Shown here one piece after another: positions 1 to 7,223 of a stretch of 39,578 nucleotides of DNA (positions within the stretch are counted from its first letter, which is position 1; each line of letters opens with the position of its first letter). The DNA is taken from the NCBI RefSeq assembly GCF_011601275.1, contig NZ_JAAOLY010000032.1:1-39578 (forward strand), written 5' to 3'. Under the pieces are notes generated by a model. The model was given only the letters and a program-made list of their open reading frames with translations, had not been told where the DNA came from and did no database searches. A program made the position numbers and the translations under genes. Origin of the DNA: Janthinobacterium lividum. Lineage in GTDB: Bacteria; Pseudomonadota; Gammaproteobacteria; Burkholderiales; Burkholderiaceae_D.

Positions 1-1082
1 CACTGGCCCGCGCTATTCCAGCTGCCCAGCAGCCGCGACAGGCCCTGCAAGCCAAGCGTCGCGTCCGCCTGCACACCGAGGCCACGGCGTTTCAGGGCAT
101 CAAAGCTGTTGACGTTCAGGCTGACCAATTGCGCCTGCGCAAACAGGGAGTTGGAACCCGTCGTGAAATCCTGCAGGCGCGTGCCGATGGCCAGCACCAC
201 GTCCGCGTCCGCCGCCAGGGCATTCGCCGCAGGCGAGCCCGTCACGCCAATGGCGCCCAGCTGCAGCGGATGGTTCCATGGCAGAGAACTTTTACCGGCC
301 TGGGTTTCCGCCACGGGTATGCCATGGCGCTCGGCAAACGCCTGCAAGGCGGCGCTGGCCTTGCCGTACAGCACGCCGCCACCGGCCACGATCAGCGGCT
401 GTTTCGCGTGTTTCAACAACGCTGCCGCCTCTTCCAGTTCCTGTTCCACCGGCGGCACGGCGCGGAAACGCACGATGCGCGGTTCGAAAAAATCGGCCGG
501 ATAGTCATACGCCATCGTTTGCACGTCTTGCGGCAGGGACAAGGTGACGGGACCGCAAGCGGCCGGGTCCGTCAAGGCGGCAATGGCGCGCGGCAAGGCG
601 GTGAGCAACTGCTCCGGATAGACGATGCGGTCAAAGTAGCGCGACAGCGGCTTGAACGCATCGTTGACGGAAACGCTGCCATCCGTGCCGTCTTCCAGCT
701 GCTGCAAGACCGGGTCGGGCGCGCGCGAGACGAACACGTCGCCGGGCAACAGCAGTACGGGCAAGCGGTTCACGTGCGCCAGCGCGGCGGCCGTCAGCAA
801 GTTGGTCGCGCCGGGACCGATGGAACTGGTCACCGCCATCATGCGCCGGCGCATGTGGGCTTTCGCATAGGCGATGGCCGAATGCGCCATCGCCTGTTCA
901 TTATGCGCGCGGTAGGTGGGGAAGCTGTCGCGGTACTGGTACAGCGCCTCGCCCAGGCCCGCCACGTTGCCGTGACCAAAGATGGCAAAAGCGCCGCCGA
1001 ACAAAGGTTCGCCCCCCTCCACCCGCAAGGCGGCCAGATAGCGCACCAGGGCTTGGGCCATGGTTAAACGAATCGTACTCAT
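1..1082 (-). CDS. iolD: 3D-(3,5/4)-trihydroxycyclohexane-1,2-dione acylhydrolase, 5' part (IolD)
   Basis: Thiamine-diphosphate enzyme of myo-inositol catabolism that opens the ring of the trihydroxycyclohexanedione made by IolG and IolE. About 360 residues are present; the C-terminal part with the ThDP/metal-binding motif lies beyond the left edge, so the gene is cut by the window and not damaged. The N-terminus reads MSTIRLTMAQALVRYL, followed by GGAFAIFGHGNVAGLGEAL and YRAHNEQAMAHSAIAYAKA, whose Glu matches the conserved cofactor-activating Glu of this superfamily, and by TSSIGPGATNLLTAAA. These stretches are characteristic of IolD. The ATG overlaps the iolC stop as ATGA, indicating translational coupling. 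Identification is firm, from motif recognition. Confidence 0.93.
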   Translation of the reverse strand, partial: MSTIRLTMAQALVRYLAALRVEGGEPLFGGAFAIFGHGNVAGLGEALYQYRDSFPTYRAHNEQAMAHSAIAYAKAHMRRRMMAVTSSIGPGATNLLTAAALAHVNRLPVLLLPGDVFVSRAPDPVLQQLEDGTDGSVSVNDAFKPLSRYFDRIVYPEQLLTALPRAIAALTDPAACGPVTLSLPQDVQTMAYDYPADFFEPRIVRFRAVPPVEQELEEAAALLKHAKQPLIVAGGGVLYGKASAALQAFAERHGIPVAETQAGKSSLPWNHPLQLGAIGVTGSPAANALAADADVVLAIGTRLQDFTTGSNSLFAQAQLVSLNVNSFDALKRRGLGVQADATLGLQGLSRLLGSWNSAGQ

Positions 1083-3025
1083 GCCGCACGCTCCAGACGG
1101 TTGCGTGTACGCTGCCACAGGGAAATGAGCTGTTCGAAGTTGGCGCGCACGGCGGCGATCAGGCCCGCATCGTCGAGTTCGCCGGCCAGCCAGCGGCGGC
1201 TCGGTTCCTGGAAGATGGTGCGTCCCACCATGAAGCCGCGGCACGTCGTGCTGGCACTGGCTTGCTCAAAACTGTCGGCCAGGGCGGCAATCGGTGCGTT
1301 CAAGCCCAGCAAGACGACGCCACGGCAATACGGATCACGTTCGTGCACGAGGGCATCGATGGCTTGCCATTGCTGGGCCGACATGCTTTCCAGCTTCCAC
1401 CATTCGGGATAAATACCGAGGTTGTACAGACGCTTGACGGCGCGCAAGACCGTATCGTCGCCGTGCGGCAAGGATTCCGACGGTATGACTTCCAGCAACA
1501 GTTCGTGACCGCTCACTTGCGCCGCGTCGTACAGGGCCTTGATTTGCGCTTCCTGTTCCAGCCGGTTTTCCACCGCGTCGTCCGGGTGCAGCTGCACCAG
1601 GCACTTGATCACGTGTTCCTTGGGCCAGCTCAGCAGGTGCGAGCCGATGGAACGGCCCCAGTCGAATTGCAGCGGGTTCGATCCCGGCAATTCCACGGGA
1701 CGGCCTATCCACCAGCCGCGCCCCGTCGCATCGTTGAGGGCGTCGACGCCATAGCGGCCGTCGATCAGCACGCCCGTCTTGCCGGCCAGCTGCAAGGCCG
1801 TTTCCGTCTGTGCCACGGCTTGCACCATCAATTGCTTCAGGGCCGCAATGGCGGACTCGGGCGCACCTGTCTGTTGCGCCAGTTCAAAGAATTGCGTGCG
1901 GTGGTCAAAGGCAAATACGCACAACTCATCCCATTGCTTGCGCGCCACCGTCGTGCGGTGCAAGCGGGACAAGGTGGCGTCCTGGTCCGGCTGCGTCAGC
2001 TTGGCCGCATTGGCGAGGAAATAGTCGAGCTCGACGGGCGACGGCATGGCCGGCGCGCAGCCATGGCGCGACACGACGAGGGCGCCGCAGCCGTTCGCGT
2101 AGCGGCAGCACGCTTCGTAATCCTCGCCGCGCAGCCAGCCTTTCAGGAAGCCCGACAGAAAAGCGTCGCCCGCGCCCAGCACATTGAGTACTTCCACGCG
2201 CACGCCGCGGTAGTTATATGCGTCATCGAGGCTGTGCGGCACCACATTGTCGATGACGGCGCTGCCCAGCGGCCCGCGCTTGACGACCAGGGTGGCCAGG
2301 GTGGCGGCCCGCACGGCGCGCAAGCTGGCCATGATGTCGGCGCCGCCGCCGGCGATCATGAATTCCTCTTCCGTGCCGACGATCAGGTCGAATTGCGGCA
2401 GGATGCTTTGCAGATGCTTGGTCACCCCTTCGTTCGAAACGAAACGCGTTTCGCCATCGGCCTTGCCCGACAAGCCCCACAGCACGGGCCGGTAATCGAT
2501 GTCGAGCACGGTGCGCACCTTGCTGGCGCGGGCCAGTTTCAATGCCTGCGTGCTGACGGCGTGCATGGCAGCCGTGGAGAAATGCGTGCCGGTGATCAAC
2601 AGCGCCTTGCTCGATGCAATGAAGGCCGCATCCACCGACGAGGCGTCGATGGCCATGTCGGCGCAATTTTCGCGATAGAAAATCAGCGGGAAGGTGTTCT
2701 TGTCCTTGATGCCCAGCATGACCAACGCCGTGAGACGGTCGCGGTCGATGCCCACGTGGCTGACGTCGCAGCCTTCCTTGGCCAAGGTATCGGTGAGGAA
2801 ACGGCCCATATGGTCGTCGCCCACTTTCGACAGCATGGCCGACTTCAATCCCAGCCGGGCCGTGCCAAAGGCGATATTCGCCGACGAGCCGCCCAGGTAT
2901 TTGGCGAAACTGGTGGCGTCTTCCAGCGTGCTGCCGATCTGCTGCGCGTACAGGTCCACCGCCAGGCGGCCCAGGCAGATCACGTCGAGCGCGCGGCCCT
3001 GGGCAAATTCAGTCGTATTCTTCAT
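1079..3025 (-). CDS. iolC: 5-dehydro-2-deoxygluconokinase fused to a DUF2090 aldolase-like domain (IolC)
   Basis: Bifunctional-looking protein of 648 residues. The first ~340 are a PfkB sugar kinase: substrate-side motif YLGGSSANIAFGTARLG near residue 45 and signature GAGDAF at about 285-290 containing the catalytic Asp. This part should phosphorylate 2-deoxy-5-keto-D-gluconate. Residues ~365-640 (FAFDHRTQFFELA, VLIDGRYGVDAL, WWIGRPVELPGS) are a DUF2090 domain, often fused to IolC in proteobacteria and thought to supply the aldolase step done by IolJ elsewhere; that role is an inference. A GTG at 3028 is also in frame, but the ATG at 3025 lies nine bases from AAGGA and is preferred. It begins 12 bases after the iolG stop and overlaps iolD by ATGA. 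Confidence 0.93.
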   Translation of the reverse strand: MKNTTEFAQGRALDVICLGRLAVDLYAQQIGSTLEDATSFAKYLGGSSANIAFGTARLGLKSAMLSKVGDDHMGRFLTDTLAKEGCDVSHVGIDRDRLTALVMLGIKDKNTFPLIFYRENCADMAIDASSVDAAFIASSKALLITGTHFSTAAMHAVSTQALKLARASKVRTVLDIDYRPVLWGLSGKADGETRFVSNEGVTKHLQSILPQFDLIVGTEEEFMIAGGGADIMASLRAVRAATLATLVVKRGPLGSAVIDNVVPHSLDDAYNYRGVRVEVLNVLGAGDAFLSGFLKGWLRGEDYEACCRYANGCGALVVSRHGCAPAMPSPVELDYFLANAAKLTQPDQDATLSRLHRTTVARKQWDELCVFAFDHRTQFFELAQQTGAPESAIAALKQLMVQAVAQTETALQLAGKTGVLIDGRYGVDALNDATGRGWWIGRPVELPGSNPLQFDWGRSIGSHLLSWPKEHVIKCLVQLHPDDAVENRLEQEAQIKALYDAAQVSGHELLLEVIPSESLPHGDDTVLRAVKRLYNLGIYPEWWKLESMSAQQWQAIDALVHERDPYCRGVVLLGLNAPIAALADSFEQASASTTCRGFMVGRTIFQEPSRRWLAGELDDAGLIAAVRANFEQLISLWQRTRNRLERAA

Positions 3026-3037
3026 CACATGCTTTCC

Positions 3038-4027
3038 TTATGACAGTTGCACGATGCGCTGCTCGCGCCACGACACGGTGGCCGCTTCGGCCAGTTCCAG
3101 CGCTTTCAAGCCATCGTGGACGGTGGTGCGCAGCGGTGCGCCATGGGCAAAGGCATCGAAAAAGTGCGCCATTTCGCTGGCGTAGGCGGCGCGGTAGCGT
3201 TCCAGGAAAAAATCTTCCGGCTTGTCCACGCTGACGTTGATGGCGCCATAGGCCGTCACTTCCGTCGGCTTGTGGTTGCCCGCCTGCAGCATGCCGGCGC
3301 TGCCCAGCACTTCGAAACGCTGATCGTAGCCATAGGCGGCGCGGCGCGTCGTGTTGATCTGGCACAAGCGGCCTTTTGCCGTGCGAATGGTCACGGCCGT
3401 GCAATCGAGGTCGCCCGCCGCGCCGATGGCGGGGTCGACGAGGCAGCTCCCCGTCGCGTGCACGCTGACGGCTTCATCGTCGAGTATCCATCGGAAGATG
3501 TCGAAATCGTGGATCAGCATATCCTTGAAGATGCCGCCCGATACCTGGATATAGCTGACTGGTGGCGGGCCCGGGTCGCGGCTGGTAACGATGAGCAATT
3601 CCGGCGTGCCGATCTCGCCGGCTGCGATGCGCTGCTTGACGGCGGCAAACGTGGGGTCGTAGCGGCGCTGGAAGCCGATCATGCACAGCACGCCAGCGTC
3701 GTTGACGGCAGCGGCGGCGGCGCGTGCGCGCTCGAGGGTCAGGTCGACGGGTTTTTCGCAAAAGATGGCCTTGCCGGCGGCCGCCGCGCGCACGATCAGG
3801 TCCGCATGCGTATCCGTGCTCGACGCGATCAGCACGGCCTTGACTTCAGGGTCGGCCAGCACGGTTTCCACGCTGGCGACGCTGGCGCCATGCAGGGCAG
3901 CCACTTCCGCCGCCGCGCCCGCATGCACGTCGACCACGTATTTCAGGCGCACGCCAGGCTGGCGTACCAGATTGCCGGCGTGAATGCGGCCGATGCGCCC
4001 GGCGCCGAACAATGCCACTTGAATCAT
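3038..4027 (-). CDS. iolG: myo-inositol 2-dehydrogenase (IolG)
   Basis: NAD-dependent dehydrogenase (329 residues) that oxidises myo-inositol to scyllo-inosose, the entry step of the iol pathway in the cytoplasm. The Gfo/Idh/MocA fold is clear: Rossmann motif GAGRIG at 8-13, catalytic EKP at 91-93 (Lys92), and GGIFKDMLIHDFDIFRW, where Asp169 and His173 have the four-residue spacing of the catalytic Asp/His of known inositol dehydrogenases. The longer frame to 4081 is rejected: the ATG at 4027 has AAGGAG six bases upstream and the extra 18 codons read through the operator. It begins 69 bases after the porin stop, with its own candidate promoter and operator, and is followed closely by iolC and iolD. 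A related Gfo/Idh oxidoreductase is possible, but the iol context supports IolG. Confidence 0.93.
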   Translation of the reverse strand: MIQVALFGAGRIGRIHAGNLVRQPGVRLKYVVDVHAGAAAEVAALHGASVASVETVLADPEVKAVLIASSTDTHADLIVRAAAAGKAIFCEKPVDLTLERARAAAAAVNDAGVLCMIGFQRRYDPTFAAVKQRIAAGEIGTPELLIVTSRDPGPPPVSYIQVSGGIFKDMLIHDFDIFRWILDDEAVSVHATGSCLVDPAIGAAGDLDCTAVTIRTAKGRLCQINTTRRAAYGYDQRFEVLGSAGMLQAGNHKPTEVTAYGAINVSVDKPEDFFLERYRAAYASEMAHFFDAFAHGAPLRTTVHDGLKALELAEAATVSWREQRIVQLS

Positions 4028-4056
4028 TTCCATCTCCTTGATAGTCGGGAATACGC

Positions 4057-4090
4057 TGCCCGAATATGCACACGTGTGCAAATTCGGGCA
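4057..4090 (-). promoter_or_regulatory. 34-bp near-perfect palindrome upstream of iolG (operator)
   Basis: Left arm TGCCCGAATATGCACAC and right arm GTGTGCAAATTCGGGCA are inverted copies with one mismatch in 17. The core TGCACACGTGTGCA (4067-4080) is a perfect palindrome and recurs upstream of the binding-protein gene at 10598-10611. The central CG resembles LacI-family operators, but the regulator is not in the window. It is not a usual intrinsic terminator for the porin, because on the minus strand the T-run precedes the stem. Confidence 0.75.
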
Positions 4091-4091
4091 A
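4063..4091 (-). promoter_or_regulatory. candidate sigma70 promoter of iolGCD
   Basis: Read on the minus strand, TTGCCC (4086-4091) and CATATT (4063-4068) are separated by 17 bases. The operator core lies in and over the spacer, where a bound repressor would block polymerase. Each box matches consensus at four of six bases, so this is only a candidate. Confidence 0.4.
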
Positions 4092-4096
4092 AAAAA

Positions 4097-5197
4097 TTAA
4101 AACAGGTGGATGACGCCCAGCATTACACCGCTGAGCTTGGCACCCTTCTTGGTGGCGACAAAGGCATTGCCGCCAAACGTGTAGTTGGCGTTCTTGTCGT
4201 TATTCGTCTGCGTGTAGTAGGCGTAGACGGTGCTGCGCTTGGACAGGTAATACTCGTAGCCCAGCGTCGCCTGCTTGGCGCCGCTGTCGTCGCCGCGCAC
4301 GAGGGTGGTCGCCTTGACGGTCACGCTGCTGCCGTTGGACGCGCTGCCCGACACATCGCCTGCCACGCCGAAACGACCGATGAAGGAACCGCCGCCCGCC
4401 TTGTAGGCGCCCGTGATGGTGAAGTAGTCGCGCTGCAAGTCGCCGCCGGCCACGTCATACACCATGCGGTTCCAGGCCACGCCCACGTCGCCGCCGCCGA
4501 AGTTGTAATTGCCCACGGCGCGGAACATTTTTTCGCTGAAGCCGGGACGCAAGTCCTTGTGCTTTTCATAGCCGACGGCGCCCTTGATGGGGCCGTTCAC
4601 GTATTGCACGATGCCCGAATAGATGCGGTCGCCGTTCGATGCCTCGTTTTCGCTGGCGCGGTAAATCGTGGCGCTGAAGCCTTGCAGCACGGGCGTGCGG
4701 TAGCTGACGGCGTTCGAGCTGCGGCGGTTGAAGCCTTCACCGCCCAGTTGCGAAATGTTGGCGTCATCCTGGATGCCTTCTCCCACGAAACGGTTGGTGT
4801 AGCCGTTGATCTGGCGGATCGGCGTGGCGAAGCGGCCCAGCGCGATGCGGCCATAGGCGGGGTTTTCCAGCCCGACAAAGGTATCCTTGCTATTGATGGC
4901 GCCCGTGCCATCGTCGAGCTTGGCATTGCCCTCGATCTGGAAGAAGGCAGTGTTGCCATTGCCCAAGTCTTCACGTCCCCGGAAACCGATCTTCGAGGAA
5001 TTGTCCGATACGCGCGATACCGATTCGCCGTTCGGCGCCGTGGCTGAGCTCGACGTCTCGATACGGTCGAAGCCCGCATGGATGCGCCCGTACACGACGA
5101 CGCTCGATTCGGCCAGGACGCAGCCTGGCGCGGCCAGCAACAATACGGCGGCGATCTTGTTCAACTGCATGGTGCTCTTTTTCATCCCGTTTTTCAT
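4097..5197 (-). CDS. outer-membrane porin, Gram-negative trimeric type
   Basis: A 366-residue beta-barrel porin of the betaproteobacterial OmpC/Omp32 type. Residues 11-29 (QLNKIAAVLLLAAPGCVLA) form a signal peptide with cleavage before ESSVVVYGRIHAGFD, the usual first strand. The protein ends in Phe, as expected for BAM recognition, with repeated YxxG-type strands between. The ATG at 5197 has AGGAGA four to five bases upstream; other in-frame ATGs at 5185 and 5170 are possible. It sits between the phosphatase gene (111 bases upstream) and iolG (69 bases downstream), so it probably brings the substrate of this locus across the outer membrane. Which solutes it prefers cannot be read from the sequence. 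Confidence 0.9.
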   Translation of the reverse strand: MKNGMKKSTMQLNKIAAVLLLAAPGCVLAESSVVVYGRIHAGFDRIETSSSATAPNGESVSRVSDNSSKIGFRGREDLGNGNTAFFQIEGNAKLDDGTGAINSKDTFVGLENPAYGRIALGRFATPIRQINGYTNRFVGEGIQDDANISQLGGEGFNRRSSNAVSYRTPVLQGFSATIYRASENEASNGDRIYSGIVQYVNGPIKGAVGYEKHKDLRPGFSEKMFRAVGNYNFGGGDVGVAWNRMVYDVAGGDLQRDYFTITGAYKAGGGSFIGRFGVAGDVSGSASNGSSVTVKATTLVRGDDSGAKQATLGYEYYLSKRSTVYAYYTQTNNDKNANYTFGGNAFVATKKGAKLSGVMLGVIHLF

Positions 5198-5307
5198 TTT
5201 GTCTCCTGCTTGTTTTTATGGTGGTGGATTACTCATGATGCTCAACAGCGTGTTGCCACTACATGCGTCCCTCGCCGGACGCCCGCCCTCCCTTCCAGTG
5301 AATGTAT

Positions 5308-6141
5308 TCAGGCACAGCGCGGCAAGGCCAGCGCCGCCAGTTGCGGATACAAACGTGGACCGCCCACGAGGATGGGGTTGCCCTTTTCCAGGCCGTTATC
5401 GGCCAGGAAATCATTGCAGCGCCCGCCCGCTTCATTGACGAGCACGATACCGGCCAGGCAATCCCAGGAATTGATGTGCGGCTCGAAATAGCCGATCAAA
5501 CGCCCGGCCGCCACGTAGGCGATCATCAAGGCGCCGGAGCCGTTGCGGATGAACATGCCGCCTTCTTCCAGCACGTCGAGGAGGAAGGGAAGGAAAGAGC
5601 CGGTGCCCACGCGGTGCGAAAAGCCCACGCCCAGCACGCCGCCCTGCAAGCTGGCCACGTCGTTGACGCGCAGCCGCGTTTCGCCGGCCTTCCCCGCCAC
5701 ATGCGCGCCCTGCCCCTGGCAGGCGTGGAACAGCTCGTCCGCATTCGGGTCGTACACGGCGCCGATGGCGGGCTTGCCGTCGACCAGCACGCCGATCGAC
5801 ACGCACCAGGCCAGCATGCCGTTGACGAAACAGGCCGTGCCGTCGATGGGATCGATGACCCACACGCAGCGCGCATCGGAGGCCCCGCCGCCCCGCTCCT
5901 CGCCCACCACGGCGTCGGCGGGAAAGCGCTCGGCAATCTGCGCGCGCAGGAAATCCTCCACCATGCGGTCGGCGATGCTGACCATGTCCTGCAAGCCCTT
6001 TTCCTCGATCACCAGTTCCGTGCGACGCTGGAACATGCCCAGCGCAATCTCGCCCGCCTGGCGGATGATGTGCCGGGCGTAGGCATAGCGTTCCAGGGTC
6101 GCCGCGTCGGCCAGTACCACTGCCTGTGTCATATCTGTCAT
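5308..6141 (-). CDS. inositol monophosphatase family protein
   Basis: Mg-dependent, lithium-sensitive-type phosphatase of 277 residues. Metal-site motifs are in order: GEE at 80-82, DPIDGT at 97-102, and WD at 226-227 within NSWDCLAGIVLVNEAGG. No signal peptide is seen, so it should act in the cytoplasm. The segment after DPIDGT reads ACFVNG where typical inositol monophosphatases have TxNF, so substrate preference may differ; HisN-type or nucleotide phosphatases share this fold. Its ATG overlaps the ABC ATPase stop as ATGA, and iolG lies two genes downstream. That context favours hydrolysis of an imported inositol phosphate to free inositol; this is inference. Confidence 0.87.
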   Translation of the reverse strand: MTDMTQAVVLADAATLERYAYARHIIRQAGEIALGMFQRRTELVIEEKGLQDMVSIADRMVEDFLRAQIAERFPADAVVGEERGGGASDARCVWVIDPIDGTACFVNGMLAWCVSIGVLVDGKPAIGAVYDPNADELFHACQGQGAHVAGKAGETRLRVNDVASLQGGVLGVGFSHRVGTGSFLPFLLDVLEEGGMFIRNGSGALMIAYVAAGRLIGYFEPHINSWDCLAGIVLVNEAGGRCNDFLADNGLEKGNPILVGGPRLYPQLAALALPRCA

Positions 6142-7223
6142 GCTTGTCCTCCAATGATGGCTGCGCCATGTTCGTGTACGGTCATGGCGACCGATGTGCC
6201 TTGCGTGAAAACCTGGCTCAAGTCGTGCGAGACGGCAAACAGTTCGCCGACCGGCGTATCGAGCGTGTATTGCATTTCGCGTCCCAGGTAGGTGGCGCGG
6301 GCCACGCGCACCGCCATGGCGCTGTCGGGCTGCGCGGGCGACAGCAGGATCGCTTCCGGACGCACGGCGAAACTCGCTTCGCCGCTGCGCTGGCTACGGC
6401 AAGGCAGGCGCAGCCGCAGCTTGCCCATGACGCAGACGGCCTTGCCGTCGGCTACCGATTCGATCACGCCATCGACGATGTTGGCGTTGCAGATGAAGTC
6501 GGCGACAAACTTGTCGGCCGGCGATTCGAACAGCTCGTGCGGCGTGCCTTTTTGCGCGATCACTTGCCGGTTCATGACGATGATCTGGTCGGAAATGGCC
6601 AGCGCCTCTTCCTGGTCATGCGTGACGTACACGGCCGTGAGACCCAGCTTGACCTGGATGTCGCGGATCTCGTCGCGCACGCGGCGGCGCAGTTTCGTGT
6701 CGAGGTTCGACAGCGGCTCGTCCAGCAGCAGCACCTTGGGCTGCAGCACCAGCGAACGGGCCACGGCCACCCGCTGCTGCTGGCCACCCGACAACTCGTT
6801 CGGGAAGCGCGCGGCAAAATCGGCCAGGCCCACCAGGCGCAAGCTTTCCTGTGCCCGTTCCACGGCGCGCGGCTTGGTCTCGCCGGAGACGATGAGGCCG
6901 TAGCACACGTTGTCGAGAACCGTCATGTGCGGGAACAGGGCGTACGACTGGAACACCATGCTGACGTCGCGCTCGGCAGCCGATGTCAAGGTGACGTCCT
7001 CGCCGGCCAGCAGGATGCGCCCGGCGCTGACGCGCTCCAGGCCCGCAATCAGCCGCAAGGTCGAGGTCTTGCCACAGCCGCTGGGGCCCAGCAGGGTGAC
7101 CATGGTGCGCGGCGCGATCGTGAACGACACGTCGTTCACGGCCAGGGCCTTGCCGTAGCGCTTGGTGACCTGGTCGAATTCCAGTGCGGCGATGGCTGTT
7201 TCATGGATAGTAAAGTGGTTCAT
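6138..7223 (-). CDS. ABC transporter ATP-binding protein, FbpC/AfuC/PotA type
   Basis: Cytoplasmic ATPase of 361 residues that powers the adjacent permease. Walker A GPSGCGKT is at 46-53, Q-loop Gln92, signature LSGGQ at 144-148, Walker B VLLLDE at 164-169 and switch His202. The C-terminal ~120 residues form a TOBE-like domain (VRPEAILLSP). The start at 7223 gives MNHFTIHET and overlaps the permease stop as ATGA; the longer frame to 7328 would run into the permease gene and is rejected. Family members carry iron(III), polyamines, phosphonates or sugar phosphates, so the ATPase alone does not tell the substrate. Confidence 0.93.
   Translation of the reverse strand: MNHFTIHETAIAALEFDQVTKRYGKALAVNDVSFTIAPRTMVTLLGPSGCGKTSTLRLIAGLERVSAGRILLAGEDVTLTSAAERDVSMVFQSYALFPHMTVLDNVCYGLIVSGETKPRAVERAQESLRLVGLADFAARFPNELSGGQQQRVAVARSLVLQPKVLLLDEPLSNLDTKLRRRVRDEIRDIQVKLGLTAVYVTHDQEEALAISDQIIVMNRQVIAQKGTPHELFESPADKFVADFICNANIVDGVIESVADGKAVCVMGKLRLRLPCRSQRSGEASFAVRPEAILLSPAQPDSAMAVRVARATYLGREMQYTLDTPVGELFAVSHDLSQVFTQGTSVAMTVHEHGAAIIGGQA

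Noticed and set aside
1..1082. iolD as a truncated pseudogene
   Set aside because: The frame stays open to the window edge without a stop or frameshift; the missing part is simply outside the window.
1262..3043. Long plus-strand open frame opposite iolC (593 residues)
   Set aside because: Antisense shadow of a GC-rich gene; composition is rich in Arg, Gln, His and Gly with no recognisable domain, while the minus strand encodes a clear kinase.
4057..4090. Intrinsic terminator of the porin gene
   Set aside because: The stem is strong, but on the transcribed strand the T-run is before it and none follows; the repeated core elsewhere supports an operator.
3047..5047. Long plus-strand open frame (666 residues) opposite iolG and the porin
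   Set aside because: It spans two real genes and the operator, and its product looks like no protein family. High GC suppresses stop codons in this frame.
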